64,000 nt of DNA, from NCBI GenBank assembly GCA_007922195.1, contig ML681994.1:52201408-52265407 (forward strand), in the 5' to 3' direction. The notes below the pieces were generated by a model that was not told the origin of the DNA, did no database searches, and worked only from the letters and a program-made list of their open reading frames with translations. Below, one piece after another: positions 1 through 13,429 of this stretch; position 1 is the stretch's first letter; every line of letters begins with the position of its first letter. The position numbers were made by a program, and so were the translations under genes. The DNA is from Podocnemis expansa (lineage: Eukaryota > Chordata > Testudines > Podocnemididae).

Positions 1-1330
1 AGAGAACAATATGTAAGTGACTTAGAACTCATAGAATGATGAACCAACTATGGTTAAATGCTGGTGACCACAAGCAAGAGAGAGAAGGGAATGGGGAAGG
101 TTATTCTTTGAGGGCCTGACTACCCTGACATGTAGCATCAATTGTGTGGGTTCAACAGTGTGTCAATAAAGACGTGAAGTAGACGGAAGTCAATTTATTA
201 AGACCACCTCCACAAGTAGCATAGCGCTGAGTCAACAGGAGAGCATTTCCAGGAGGGTAAGGTAGGTGTAAGGAAGTCTAAAAGAGATACACAAGTTACT
301 GTTTATTGCTTGAATATCTCCCTTCAATTGCCACCGAAATTCACAGCAAATGTAGACCAAGGCTTAGACTAAAGAGTATTTATTTTAAGTTAAAAATCTT
401 CTGTATAAATTTAGGACACCACTCTTCCTAATGTTTTTGTATGGCACATATTGTACAAAAAGTCTTTTTTTAATAAACATTTGTAAGGTATTATACATTT
501 GACCTCCCAGAATTGTTGCAAGACTGCAATATGTTCCTGCTCATGAAGTTCTCAAAAGATCTTCAAGAAGAATGCACGCACAAAGAATTTGAACTGACAG
601 GCTGCTGTGAACTGTGAGGGCAAGTCACCAAAGGGCTCAGTATCTGCCTCTCCTCCTTTCATACATGTATGATTTCATCAGAGACAGGGAAGAAGTGTTT
701 TTTCAAAAGTATATAGTCATTTAGTCCTGATCCTTCAAAGAAACTCCCTAACAGAGAATCCATGCACCCATGTGGAGCTCTGCTGAATTCTGTTTACATG
801 GAGCTCATCGCACACTGGGGCCTCTGTAACTGAATACAGAGTGGGTCTGTTGCTTCAAATCTTGAACATCCAAATTGTACTGAATGTCCAAATCTGGAAT
901 GTCAAAACTGTACCATGCAAAGTTCATTTGGGAGTATGAAAACAAATCTGGACAAGTGCACTCCCACTATCTGTAACCCTTGGCATAGATACTGACAATA
1001 TAAGGAAAGAGGAATATTTTTCATGGCTCCAAGTAAAAAAACCACACAGCTAGGTAATGGTTTGCATTTTCCTCCTTTTCTTCATTTCCTTCAACAGAGT
1101 TTACTCACAGCTCCCTTGTGTTCAAATGTGGTACATACACATACTATCTTAAGGGCTCCTCATTCTTCACATGGTCTTTTCGGGTTCAGGCAGGCCTCAT
1201 GCTTGAGAGGCAAAAAAAAGATCTGCTGTGCCTGAAGCCATCTTTAAATTCTACTGCCTCAACATTTTTGTCTTCCTCCCTGATAGGAGAAGCACTATTC
1301 CTTCAATGTGTTCATTACAATAGCATAGAA

Positions 1331-1470
1331 TAGAACAGAATCAAATCATAGGGTTGGAAGGGACCTCCTAAGATCACCTAGTCCAGCCCCCTGGGGTTTG
1401 AATCCAGGACCTTCTGCATGTAAAGCAGATGTGCTAGCCATAGCTCTTTGAACTAGCCACCTCCATCACA
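1331..1470 (-). mobile_element. tRNA-derived SINE with a CR1-like 3' tail
   Basis: Read on the minus strand, the head (about 1470-1391) resembles a tRNA. It has an A-box-like TGGCTAGCACATC, an anticodon-arm region CTGCTTTACATGCAGAAG and a T-arm GGATTCAAACCCC. The arm and loop look like tRNA-Val(UAC). The tail (1390-1340) is the CR1 3' end (GGACTAGGTGATCTTAGGAG, then TCCCTTCCAACCCTATGATT). Turtle pol III SINEs are known to share their tail with CR1 LINEs, which mobilise them. It sits in TPH2 intron 6. Confidence 0.75.
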
Positions 1471-1755
1471 CACATGACCTTTCTCTACTTCATATATGTG
1501 CTGTTCATACTCATTCAGGTGTGCTACCAAGCCAGCTCTCTGAACTTCACACATTGCTATTAAAACAACTATCATTCATTCCAACAATTCCTCTCCTGTG
1601 GAAAACAAAACAAGAGAGTGTGTGTTAATGGCCTGATCTAAAAATCCACTGATATCAATGGTAGTTCTTACATTTCTTGGATTTTGGATCAGGTCCTAAG
1701 AGAAGACATTTTTCATGACATCATAGTTATTAAAAAACAGAAACATGAGCCTTAC

Positions 1756-1952
1756 CTTTAAGAAAAATAGAAACATCTTCCAGCTGAGGTACATTATCCT
1801 CTCTATATCCACAGTACTTGGTCAGCAAAGGGAAGTTTTTTAAATATTCACGACACGCATGAGTAGGATAGAGTTTAGTGAGTTCCCTGAATACTGTCCC
1901 CCAAGTTTTAATTTCTTCAGCTGTGTACTCCACCCTGGGAATGGGCTGACCA
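1756..1952 (-). CDS. TPH2: TPH2 coding exon 6 (last exon inside the window)
   Basis: This exon encodes part of the catalytic domain of tryptophan 5-hydroxylase 2, which hydroxylates tryptophan using iron, oxygen and tetrahydrobiopterin in serotonergic neurons. It reads from the split Tyr codon through [38 protein letters not shown] and [11 protein letters not shown], which matches TPH2 better than TPH1 or PAH (for example [20 protein letters not shown]). On the minus strand it is bounded by TTTTCAG before the first base and GTAAGG after the last. The length of 197 bp equals exon 6 of the aromatic amino acid hydroxylase family. It starts with the third base of a codon begun in exon 5 and ends after the first base of a codon. 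Exons 7-11, with the iron-binding His/His/Glu, lie left of the window. Confidence 0.97.
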
Positions 1953-1959
1953 CTGAAAA

Positions 1960-4900
1960 GGAGTAGAAGTATTCTTAAACACATCATAGTTGCTACACTG
2001 ATTTTAGACAGTAAATTCTTAGAGCAGGAACTTCACTTCTATAAGTCTTGTTTATTTCTACATCAATAAATAACTGTGTGCTTTAATGGTCTTATTTAAA
2101 TAACAGACTTGGAATCAAACTTTCTATTAAACATTCTATATACAAATATTATTGGGCTGTTTTCTGAAGCAGCTTTTGTTCTATGTTGATAATAAATATG
2201 TTGCTGAGTCAGGATGGACTCTTTTCACCATACAAACTCTGTATTTCTGTACGTAAAGCCACTTATGCTTTCATACCTGCCTGAATGAATGTCCTGGCTC
2301 AGTCCCTTTCCTTTCTCTCTCTCAGCCAATTTCTGATCCATAACAGATTCTTCTGTCACACCAGGGCTACTTTCTTTAGTAGTCCTTTGTCAGGGATTTG
2401 TATAAGGCTCATTTAATATCCCAACAATTAAATCCACCAATTCTCTTTTGTCCATTATTTTGTTCATGTGCTTAAAGAATTTTAATACATTGGAGAGGCA
2501 CAATTTTCCTTAAAGAAGCTGTGATAGTTTGTCCTTATAACATAGGGCCACAGCTTCAGAACTAGCCATCTGGCACCCAGCTCAACTTAGTATGGAAGAC
2601 ACCACTAAAGTGCCTGTGAGCTACATTAATGCCCCATCCACCTTTAGCCTGCCAGTCTGTTCCTGAAGAGCATAACAACTGCTTCAAGTTGAATCAGTTG
2701 CAATGGATCCCCTGGGGCCATTCTATCAGCCAAGGATTGCCAGAACATGATCCTTTTGACTCAGCCACACTCTCTGCTAGGGAAGCATGAGGTATGGGTT
2801 GGCACAGATCCATCACTACAAAATTCCCTGCAGAAAGGGACCACTTAAGATGACTTTAAAACAGTTTTGTGTCACTAGAGAGATGCAAAAAAGCCAAGAA
2901 TTTGGGGTGTTTTAAACTTGGGTTTTTTGTAATGTGTTGTCCCACCTAATTCATTAGGCACTGAATTAAGGCTCATTTGCTTTTAAATTCCCTGTCAGAA
3001 TGTGCATCCTGTCTAAATGAGTTTGTTCTACCTGTCCCTCCCTCTTCCTTTCTTACCATAACACCAATTTCCATAGTGGGGGAGATCTGTGAAGCCAGTT
3101 CTGAGTTGAGCCCGCTCTACTATGTCCATACCTGCCATATCTATAAGTAATTTCATCTCACAGAGCCTGAGGCCCACAAGCTGCTTGTGCCACAAGGAAT
3201 GTGGTGGTCCATTTTGAATCTGCAGTCTGTGCAATGGACAGGATAGCCCCAAACCTGAATTGTGTGTCGCTAAACATTTACTTCCCTTAGTTATAGTGGA
3301 GGCTTTACTCCAATGGATTACTAAGATTGACTAAGATTTTATCTGTTTGAGTTAAAAGCCAAGGGTTTTTCCTGGCTAGCCACTTGAGTGTATATATAAA
3401 AGATCTCATCTGGGGTTGTACTTGGGCAGCTAACCATGTCATTGCCTGTATTGCCCCAGCCACACTTGTAATTTTTAAGCAGGTCTGCTGAAGCAGAACT
3501 TGTGTGTGTATGTCTGCCCAAGCTGGTAATGACCTCTCCCAGCTACAGTGCAGACATATCCACAGATGGCTAGGTGTGCCACACACTGATGTGCCATGAG
3601 AACTGTCCAAGCGTGCCATGAAATTTTGCACAAAGGTAAGGAAAATCAATGTAAAACTAACATTGTTTCATCTTAAACAATATTCTATGCAACCAAAATT
3701 TCAACTCAACCTGTGAAAATAAATCATCAGATTAAAAAGCAAGGTATCAGTCTTTCAGTTCTAAAACATGAATGTTCTAAACTGAGATGCCAAAGGGCAA
3801 AACTGAGATGACATGTATTTTTTCTAGTGGATTTGAAACATTAATGCATTTGATGCTTATTTAGCTTGTTGTATGCCCTATGTTGCAAACCTCCCTAGTA
3901 AGACCTTAACCATAGCAAATGTAAGGAAATGTGACGTTTATAAGCAATCAATTCAGCTGAACAAAGTGGGTGTGCTGTCAAATTGCTTGTTTCGCTGAAC
4001 TGTGCCATGTTACTGAAAAGGCTGGGAACCACTGAACTAGGCAACAGTGAAAGAGAGTGTAAGCAGGAGAGAGAAAATGTATTCTGTAAATAATCATAAG
4101 ATAGAAATTCCCTCCCTTCTCCCCCATTGTATACTTGTTACCTCTACAACGTAACTTTTTTACAGTCTGTATTTGAAAGGTTTTTCCCCCCACCAAGTAT
4201 TTTTTTCTACAGCAGATTTTTTTTTGTTTAAATAATCAAAAGTAAAGAAATCACAAACAAAAAAAAAAAGATCTAAAAACAGATGCATAAAGTTGAAAAG
4301 AACATGAAATTAGTATGTGCCTTCCCCTACATGCTAGGACTTAGGCCTATTACAAATAAAATTAGAATGTGATTGGAATTACTTTGACTCGGAAGCTTGT
4401 ATGACAAGAAAATTACAACACAGCAGGTATTTGTAGGTAGTGCAGAAAAATTACTAACTCCTGGGGATGGTAAGGAATTCAAAATATAGGCTTGATTTGG
4501 CAGGACAAAATTAAAAGTATGTAAGTGTTATATTTGTGTGTGAATGAACAGATGCCATTAACTCCACAGAAACTCACTAAATCAATCTGAGGAGTGTTAG
4601 CAAGACTAATCAGGGTACTCTGCAATCTCCAGAATAAGAAAAGCAGAAAACAAAACAGCACATGACATGAAAAGACAGCTCTGACAGCAACAGTGAGGGT
4701 TTGCCTAACTTTAGCTTTCCTGTTCACAGGCCAAATCTGGAAGTTCTTATCCACTCTTCATTTATTTCAAGTCAATGAGACTCAAGTATGAGCAAAACCA
4801 GAGTTAGCACTTAAGCTTTTGGCTAACTAAGGTAAATATGAAAAACTGTTAACACTGTGAAGACTAATGAAGGGTAGAATGTCAAAGGCGGGTGGGTACA

Positions 4901-6480
4901 TAACCATGCAAGGGCTCCTTTGCTAAGAAAAATATATATCTACATATATCTATATATCTATATCCTTAATCCACTATTGGGCCTGAACACAAAGTCAAGA
5001 AACATTCTCAAAATAGATGATATACACAGGAAACGAGACTATTCCATAATGTGGAGCACACCTTAATAATTAAGAGACTCTTGTCACTCACCCAAATCAC
5101 ATTCAGGATTGCACAGGTGACCTTTTTTTTTTTTGGTGACCCCCAAAAGACCCCACCACCTAACAATCTTGTGACAACAACTGCATGAAAAGGTTCCACT
5201 AAAAGTGTGAATGAATTTTTAGCTTCTTTTAATGTGACTTAGCATCTGGAAACAAGGGAGAGAGCCAGCACCGTGCAACTAGCCAGCACCAAGTGTACCA
5301 CAGATCACAGTTCACAAATCACTGGAGAATATCTGAGCTAGCGATTTAAATATTAATCAGACAATGCTCACTTGATTCTAACAGCTCAAAGGCATTTTAT
5401 TTGTTGATGAGTTTCACGTTGGTTATGAAATATCTCAAACTATTCAGAGACCAACAAAATATTTGCAGATGATAACAACAGAGTAATATGCTTGACACAG
5501 AAAAAGGATGAGCCAAATATTCGGCACCCTTGGAAATTTTCTGAAAGGACTTTTTAAGATTGGAACTAGTATTGTCTCATTAGCTTCCAATACCAGAGAA
5601 TAGTGAGAAAAAACTCCAGCAAAATATAAAGAGAAAGCAAGACAGAAGTAGAAAAGGAATATCCGACATTTTTAACTGGTCTGCAACAAAACAGACTGAG
5701 GCATATAACTGTGGGCTACATCTTGCTTCCCCTGAGGTTAATAGTAAGCTCCCAGTGACTCCAACAGATGCAGGATCAGGCCTTTTTGTATAAGAACATT
5801 TCTTTGTGAGCAATGGACATAGTAGCTGGCCAGAGGGAATTATTGTAAAAATAAAATAAAGCAACGATGATTCCACTGGTTATCACCAACTACAGGAGGA
5901 TTAGAAAGGGTCCAGCTCTACTAACATGTGCACTGACTATACATTGGTATCATTCCACTTGCTTCACTGTAATTTGCACTGATGTACTCTGTGCCCAGGG
6001 TACTTGACTATAACCTGTGAAAACTTTGTATTAAACTAGCATAACTGATGTTTGCATTGAAGATATTTGTAATGTCCTTATCACAGTACTACCAATGCAG
6101 GTATCAAAGATCTATGTATTTCTCCTCACAAACATTTTATGATTCTATCTCCTGTACCTCAGGAACGTTCTCTCAACTGTGTATGCGTGAACAGGGAAAA
6201 GCTTCTAACAGCTTGTTTTAATCCTAGGCAGTGATATAGGCATCCCAGTGAGTGTGTATCATGTTACAAGACAAATCTCTAAGCAAATGTTCAGCCTATT
6301 CAGTCTTGCTTTCTCTGCAGCTTCCAGATTCCTGTTAATACAAGTTTTGAACTGGCTTGTTTGTCTTCTTCATAACATACATTTTAATGTCTTCCCTTGC
6401 TGATGTGGATTATATTATTTGTCTTCCCCTTTGACAGCTCCGATAAGAAACTTATACTACCTCCAGTGAGATTACTGTGG
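1960..6480. other. TPH2 intron 5, no feature recognised
   Basis: A+T-rich unique-looking DNA. Short open frames (for example 3305-3649 and 4479-4754 on the minus strand) have no recognisable domain or splice context. A short T-rich stretch lies at about 5121-5134. Confidence 0.6.
4929..4965. repeat. TATATC-type microsatellite
   Basis: Interrupted TATATCTA units in TPH2 intron 5. Confidence 0.8.
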
Positions 6481-6490
6481 CCTCTTCCTT

Positions 6491-6964
6491 CAGGGCTGTA
6501 ACTAGGATGGGGCGAGTGGGGCAAAGCTCCAGGTGCCAAATTTTAGAGGGCACCCAGCAGCTTAAAGGGAACATTAGGGTGAATTTTAGAGGGCGCCCAG
6601 TTACGGCCCAGCAGGAACCACAGGAGGCCACTTCCCCAACCCTGGTTTCTAGGTGGCTTTGTTTGCGGGGCCACACTGTGAGCCACTGTCTCTGACCTGA
6701 CCATGTTGCAGCTATTCTGGGACTGAACCAGCCCCGCGCTGGCAGCCTCTGCATCTGGACAGCGGGGAAGCCAGCCAGTGGGGGAAAGCACCCCACTGGG
6801 CAACTCGGCTGGCAGGCCAGGGGACTCCCAGTAGTGGCAGGGGCTGTATCCTGCTCCCTGCTGATGACTGTGGCCAGACCGGGCCCCAGGCCGGATTGGG
6901 CCCGGGGGAGGGGGGCGTCTGGGGCTGCTTGTCTGAGGCACCAACTTGTCTAATTCCAGCCCTG
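6491..6964. mobile_element. Nonautonomous hAT-like transposon with 8-bp TSD TCTTCCTT
   Basis: Terminal inverted repeats start CAGGGCTGTAACTAG on the left and, reversed, CAGGGCTGGAATTAG on the right. A perfect 8-bp target duplication TCTTCCTT flanks it (6483-6490 and 6965-6972), which is the hAT signature. The interior is G+C-rich and has no transposase; the open frames in it are chance. It lies in TPH2 intron 5. Confidence 0.85.
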
Positions 6965-7295
6965 TCTTCCTTCAATAATTCTCAGATGATCCTATTTTCT
7001 ACAAGTTCTTTTCTTAATCAGCTGTCTCAAACCTCATCTTCTCTTTTAAATTTTGTAACTCACCATTTCTCCATCTTCTCTGTATGTTCTGGCCTTACAA
7101 ATTGTTGGGTTCTTTTTTCCCCTCTCTGTAGGGCTGACACAGATCACCCAGCCCCCCTACACACACACAAACCCCTCCATTTTCCTTTGCCTGCTCTTGA
7201 GGCCTCATTCTTCCAAATAGTGCAGATTGGCCCGCAATCAGTTAGTGATGCAATGTCAGACTTTTCTTCCTTTCCCCCTCGCACTTTGCCTAAGG

Positions 7296-7501
7296 CAGGG
7301 GTCATAAACTCAAATCATCATGAGGGCCACATGAGGACTAGTACAGGACTGCATGAGGACTGGTACATTAGCCCAAGGGCCGTGCAATTGAAACTTTTCA
7401 TATGATATTGCAAATATTGGTAACAATAGTGCTGTTGTGGACCGCAGAAAACAGCTTTGGGAGCCACATGCAGCCCACAGGCTAGGTGTTTGAGACCCCT
7501 G
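7296..7501. mobile_element. Short hAT MITE with 8-bp TSD GCCTAAGG
   Basis: A 206-bp element that begins CAGGGGTC and ends GACCCCTG, with perfect 8-bp direct repeats GCCTAAGG at 7288-7295 and 7502-7509. There is no coding capacity. It is in TPH2 intron 5. Confidence 0.9.
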
Positions 7502-7965
7502 GCCTAAGGACTGCATGTGTTATCTCCGTAGCATCCCCTGCTGCAGCTGAGATTTCCTTTAGCTCAAGTGCTAGGTAGTGTTTGGGAATGAAGCATCCCC
7601 AGGTCTCTAAGCCAGCACCTTAGTCCCAGCTCTGCAGGTCTGAGCATGATTTATTTCACAGTTGTGATGGTCGTCTGCAGCACACGTATCCTCTCTAGAT
7701 GAGCAATACAATTTGAACTCCTGTTTATCCCAGGTAAAAGGGATGAAGTCTGTCTAACTGGACAAAAATATACTGCATAGAGCAGGTTGAAATATGTGAT
7801 TTCCATTCCACAGGACATTTCAAAAGTTTTCATTCTATTTCACTTATAATGGGGGTAATCTCTTCTTTGGCTCATGAGTTAGAGGCCTGCATCATAGAAT
7901 TAAAAGACCAGGATCTTAAGCCCACTATACAAAATGTTTGTGCATATAGCACATGGGCTCATTTA

Positions 7966-10625
7966 ATTATAGGATAGAATCATAGCGTTGGAAGAAACCT
8001 CATGAGGCCATTTAGTCCAACACCCTGCTACAAAGCAGGACCACTCCCAATAAATCATCTCAGCCAGGGTTTTGTCTAATTGGGCCTTAAATGTTTCCAT
8101 AGATGAAGATTCCATGACCTCCCTAGGTAACCCATTCCAATGCTTCACCACATTCCTATGAGAAAGTTTTTCCTAATATCCAACCTTAACCGCCCCAACT
8201 GCAGCTTGAAACCATTGCTCCTTGTCCTCTGTTACTACTGTGGACGGCCTAGCTCCCTCCTCTTTGGAGCATGCTTCAAGTAGTTGGCGGTTCCTATCAA
8301 ATCCCCCCTCAGTCTTCTCTTCTGCAGACTAAATAAGCCTAGTTCCTTCAGGCTTTCCTTGTAAGTCATGTGCCCCAACCCTCTAATCATTTTCACTGCC
8401 CTCCACTGGACTTTCTATAATTTGTCAACATCCTTTTGGAAGTGTGGAGCTCAAAACTGGACACAGTATTCCAGATGTGGCCTCACCAGCCCCAAATAAT
8501 CACATCCCTCCATCTGCTTGCAACACACCTACTGATGCAGCCCAATATGCCATTGCCCTTTTTTGCTACAAGAGCACATTGTTGACTCATATCCAGCTTC
8601 CCAACCACCACAACACCCAGGTCCTTTTCTACACTGCTACTACTTAGGCAACCGTTCCCCAGCCTGTAGCAGTGCATGGGATTTTTCCATCATAAGTGTA
8701 GGACTTTGCACTTATCCTTGTTGAACCTCATGAGATATTGTTTGGCCCAATGCTCCAATTTGCCTAGTTCTCCCTGAATCCTATCCCTGCCCTCCAGAGT
8801 GTTTACCATTCCCCCAGCTTGGTGTCATCCACGAATTTACTGAGCATGCAAGCTCATCATACAGATCGTTAACGAAGATGTTGAACAGAACTGGCCCCAA
8901 GACTGACCCCTCAGGTACTCCACTGGTTACTGGTTGCCAGCTAGACATTGAGCCATTGATCCCTCCCCACTGAGCCCGATGATCTAGCCAGCTTTCTATC
9001 CACCTTACAATCCATTTATCCAAACCATACTTCCTTAACCTGCTAATGGTTTCTCACAGCATTCTTGTATCAAAAGCTTTGCTACAGTCGAGGTATATCA
9101 CATTGACAGGTATTCCCACATCTACATGTCCCATCATAGAAGGCAATCAGGTTGGTCAGGCATGATTTGCCCTTGGTGAATCCATACTGACTGTTCCTGA
9201 TCACTCTATTTTCCTTCAAGCGTTTCAGAAAATGCATTCTTTGATGACCTGCTCCATGATTTTTTCAGAGACTGAGGTGAGGCTGATTGCTCTGTAGCTC
9301 CCCGGGTCCTCCTTTTTCCTTTTCTTGAAGATGCACACTATATTTGTCTTTTTCCAATAATCCAGAACCTCCCCCGTTCACCATGAGTTTTCAAAGATAA
9401 TGGCTAGCGGCTGTGCAATCACATCAGCCAACTCCCTCAGCACCCTCAGATGCAGTTTATCCGGCCCCATAGACTTGTGCACATCCAACTTCTCTAAGCA
9501 ATCCCTGATCTGACCTTTCATCACCAAGGGCTGCTCTCTTTCTCTCCATTCTGTGTTATCCCATGTAGTAGCCTGGGAGCTGACCATGCCAGTGAAGGCT
9601 GAGGTTAAAACAACACTGAATGCTTCAGCCTCTTCTGCATCACCCACCATGAGGATACCTGCCCCATTCAGTAAAAGACCTATACCATCCCTGATCCTCT
9701 TCTTGTTACTGACATACTTGTAGAACCCCTTCATGTTATCCTTCACATCCCTTGGTAGCTGAAACTCCAATTTCCCTTTGTCCTTTCTGATTTTATTCCT
9801 GCAGCCCCAAGCAATATCTTTATACGCCTCCTTAGTCATCTGTCCAAGCTTTCACCTTTTCTAAGATTCTCTTTTGTGTTTCAACTCACTGTAGATTTCT
9901 CTGCTAAGCCATGCTGGGCACCTTCTATATTTGCTATCTTTTCTGCACATTGGAAAGGTATCTTCCGGTGCCCTTAGTAGGCTTTCTTTAAAATACAACC
10001 AGCTCTCTTGGACACCTTTCACTTTCAGATTAGCCTCCCAAGGGATCCTGCCCGTCAGTTTCCTTAGGGAGCTAAAATCTGCTTTTCTGAAGACCACAGT
10101 CTGTGTTTGCTTCTTTCATTTCTTCCTTTGATCAGGATCCTGAACTCTACCATCCCATGGTCACTCCTGCCCAGGTCGTCATTCACTTCTACTTTCCCAA
10201 TCAATTCTTCTCTGTTTGTGAGCAGCAGGTCAAGATGTGCAAGGCCCCCAGTTGGTTCCTCCACCTTTTGTACCAGAAAGTTGTCCTCAGTCCTCTCCAA
10301 AAACTTCCTGGATTGTCTGTGCACTGCTGTATTGCCCTCCCAGCAGATATCAGGGTAACAGAAGTCCACCATGAGAACCAGGGCATGTGATCTGGAAACT
10401 TCTGCTAGTTGTCCATAGAAAGCCTCATCCACCTCCTCTTTCTGGTCAGATGGTCTATAGCAGATACCCACCACGACATCACCCTTGTTTCACTCCGCTC
10501 TAAACTTAACCCAAAGGCTTTCAACAGGCTTGTCTCCACTTTCATAATGGAGCTCCAAGCAATGAAAGCTCTTTTACATATAGTGCTACTCCTCTACCTC
10601 TTCTTCCTTTCTTGTCCTTCCTAAA
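7966..10625 (-). mobile_element. CR1 LINE, 5'-truncated, endonuclease plus reverse transcriptase remnants
   Basis: A 2.7-kb CR1 copy in TPH2 intron 5. Its 3' end has the usual CR1 tail (on the plus strand, AGAATCATAG then TTGGAAGAAACCTCATGAGG). On the minus strand the endonuclease half is readable at 10474-10064 (GICYRPSDQ, YPDICWEGN, LLLTNREELIGKVEVN, LGRSDHGMVEF). The reverse transcriptase follows in pieces: NKIRKDKGK and [11 protein letters not shown] at 9839-9378, [21 protein letters not shown] near 8950-8850, and EKDLGVVVVGKLDMSQQCA near 8640-8560. Frameshifts break it into at least five frames. ORF1 and the 5' end are absent. It has the same orientation as TPH2. Confidence 0.93.
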
Positions 10626-11253
10626 TATGCAAATATTTGTAAGACAGATCCTTACATTAAACTAGCCAGGAACATAATGATGAAAATGTAGCACTGAGCT
10701 GCCAAATTCCTTACTTGCTTATAAGTGCAGCTGTTAATTAATTGCAGTTAATTTGTTTGAGTTAACTGCTTGAGTTAACTCAATTTTAAAAAATCAGTCA
10801 CAATTATTTGAAGTTGTAATCATACTGTTAAACAATATTTGTATTAAAAATAACATACTTGATAACTATAGTTCCAGAGTAGTTAGTCTGTATACGTGAT
10901 CACTGTACTCTCTGTATTCTGTATCATAATTGCAGTAAATATATTTGAAAATGTAGAAAAACATCCAAAAATATTTCTAATAAATGTGAAATTCTATTAT
11001 TGTTTCACAGTGCAATTAATCATGACTATTTTAATCTCAATTAATCAAATTAATTTTAATTGTTTGACATCCCTTCTGTTATACCAAAATTGTTATATGT
11101 TTTCATGCTTTAGGATAGGATATAAATGACAAACTTACTCTGGTCAAAGTTCAATGATTTACTTGTCTCTTGCAAAACTTCATGCTAAGAGAATTAAGGT
11201 GTCTGAATTTGTTCAAACATAGCACCAAAAGAAAGAATTATACCAGTACTTAC
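10626..11253. other. TPH2 intron 5 next to exon 5, no feature recognised
   Basis: Very A+T-rich, with repeated GTTAATTAATTGCAGTTAAT-like runs near 10730-10790. No gene or element assigned. Confidence 0.55.
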
Positions 11254-12100
<847 letters not shown>

Positions 12101-12103
12101 GCA

Positions 12104-12124
12104 CTATATATATATATATATATA
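12104..12124. repeat. (TA)n microsatellite
   Basis: About ten TA units in TPH2 intron 4. Confidence 0.9.
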
Positions 12125-12164
12125 AATGGCCAGAAAAATATATTGATTTCAGTTATGATACCTT

Positions 12165-12465
12165 GAGCCACAAAGCTTGGACTTCAAGGCCAGAAAAGAC
12201 TATTATAATAATCTATTCTGACTTCCTGTATGACACAGGCCAAAGACCTTCCCCACAACAAATCCTAGAGTACATCTTTTAGAAAAATCTCCAATCTTGA
12301 TTTAAAAATTGCCATCATGACCCTTGGTAAATTGTTCCAATTATTAATTACTCTCACTATGAAAAATGTATGATTTATTTCCAATTTGAATTTGTTTAGC
12401 TTCAACTTCCAGTCACTGGATTATGTTATATCTTTCTCTACTAGACTGTAGAGCCCATTAGTAAA
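12165..12465 (-). mobile_element. Old CR1-type LINE fragment, left part
   Basis: Diverged 3'-end LINE sequence with the usual pattern on the plus strand (GGCCAGAAAAGACTATTATA, AATTGTTCCAATTATTAATT, ACTAGACTGTAGAGCCC). The matching continuation lies at 13430-13910 on the other side of a younger CR1 in the opposite orientation, so this piece was split by that insertion. Confidence 0.65.
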
Positions 12466-13425
12466 CAGGGGTCAGTCCTGGGGCCCCTTCTGTTCAACAT
12501 CTTCATTAACGATCTGGATGATGGGACAGACTGGACGCTCAGTAAGTTTGTGGATGACACCAAGCTGGGGGAAATGGTAGACACGCTGGAGGGCAGGGAC
12601 AGGATTCAAGGAGAATTAAACAAATTGGAGCAGTGGGCCAAAAGAAATTTCATGAGGTTCGGCAAGGATAAGTGCAAAGTCCTACACTTAGGACAGAAAA
12701 ACCTCACGCACTGCTACAGGCTGGGGACTGCTTGGACAATCAGCAGTACTGTAGAAAAAGACCTGGGTGTTATGGTGGATGGGAAGCTGAATACGAGTCA
12801 ACAGTGTGTTCTTGTAGCCAGAAGGCTAATGGCATAATGAGCTGTATCAGTAGGAGCATTGCCAGCAGATCAAGGGATGTGATTATTCTCCTCTATTCGG
12901 CACTGGTGAGGCCACATCTGCAATATTGTGTCCAGTTTTGGGCTCCCCACTACAAAAATGATGTGGACAAATTAGAAAGTCCAATGGAGGGCAATGAAAA
13001 TGATTAGAGGGTTGGGACACATGAGTTATGAGGAAAGACTGAAGGAACTAGACTTATTTAGCCTGCAGAAGAGAAGACTGAGGAGGGATTTGATAGCAAC
13101 TTTCAACTACTTGAAGGAGTGCTCCAGAGAGGAAGGAGCTAGGCTGTTCCCAGTAGTAACAGAGGACAGAACAAGGAGCAATGGTTTCAAAAAACTTACA
13201 GCTGGGGAGGTCGAGGCTGGATATTAGGAAAACCTTTCTCACTAGGAGACTGGTGAAACACTGGAATGGGTTCCCTAGGAAGGTGGTGGAATCTCTGTCT
13301 TTAGAGATATTTAAAGTTGGGTTAGACATTACCCTGGCAGGGATGATTCAGTGAGAGTGGTCCTGCTTTTAGCAGAGGTTTGAACTAGATGACCTCATGA
13401 GGTCCCTTTCAACCTTATTACCTAT
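12466..13425 (+). mobile_element. CR1 LINE 3' fragment, plus strand
   Basis: The reverse transcriptase C-terminal part is readable in order: FVDDTKLGE at about 12550, [42 protein letters not shown] at about 12745-12810, then frame-shifted [20 protein letters not shown] and [20 protein letters not shown] near 13000. It ends at the CR1 tail (ACTAGATGACCTCATGAGGTC) near 13410. About 960 bp remain; the 5' end is truncated. It is antisense to TPH2, in intron 4. Confidence 0.9.
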
Positions 13426-13429
13426 ATGG

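Noticed and set aside
1391..1440. A functional tRNA gene.
   Set aside because: The head resembles tRNA-Val but lacks a proper acceptor stem and runs directly into a CR1 tail, so it is a SINE or pseudogene.
1957..1987. Residues before GQPIPRVEY in the exon 6 open frame.
   Set aside because: They are intron sequence ahead of the TTTTCAG acceptor, not coding.
3305..3649. 114-codon frame on the minus strand in TPH2 intron 5.
   Set aside because: No domain or motif; probably chance.
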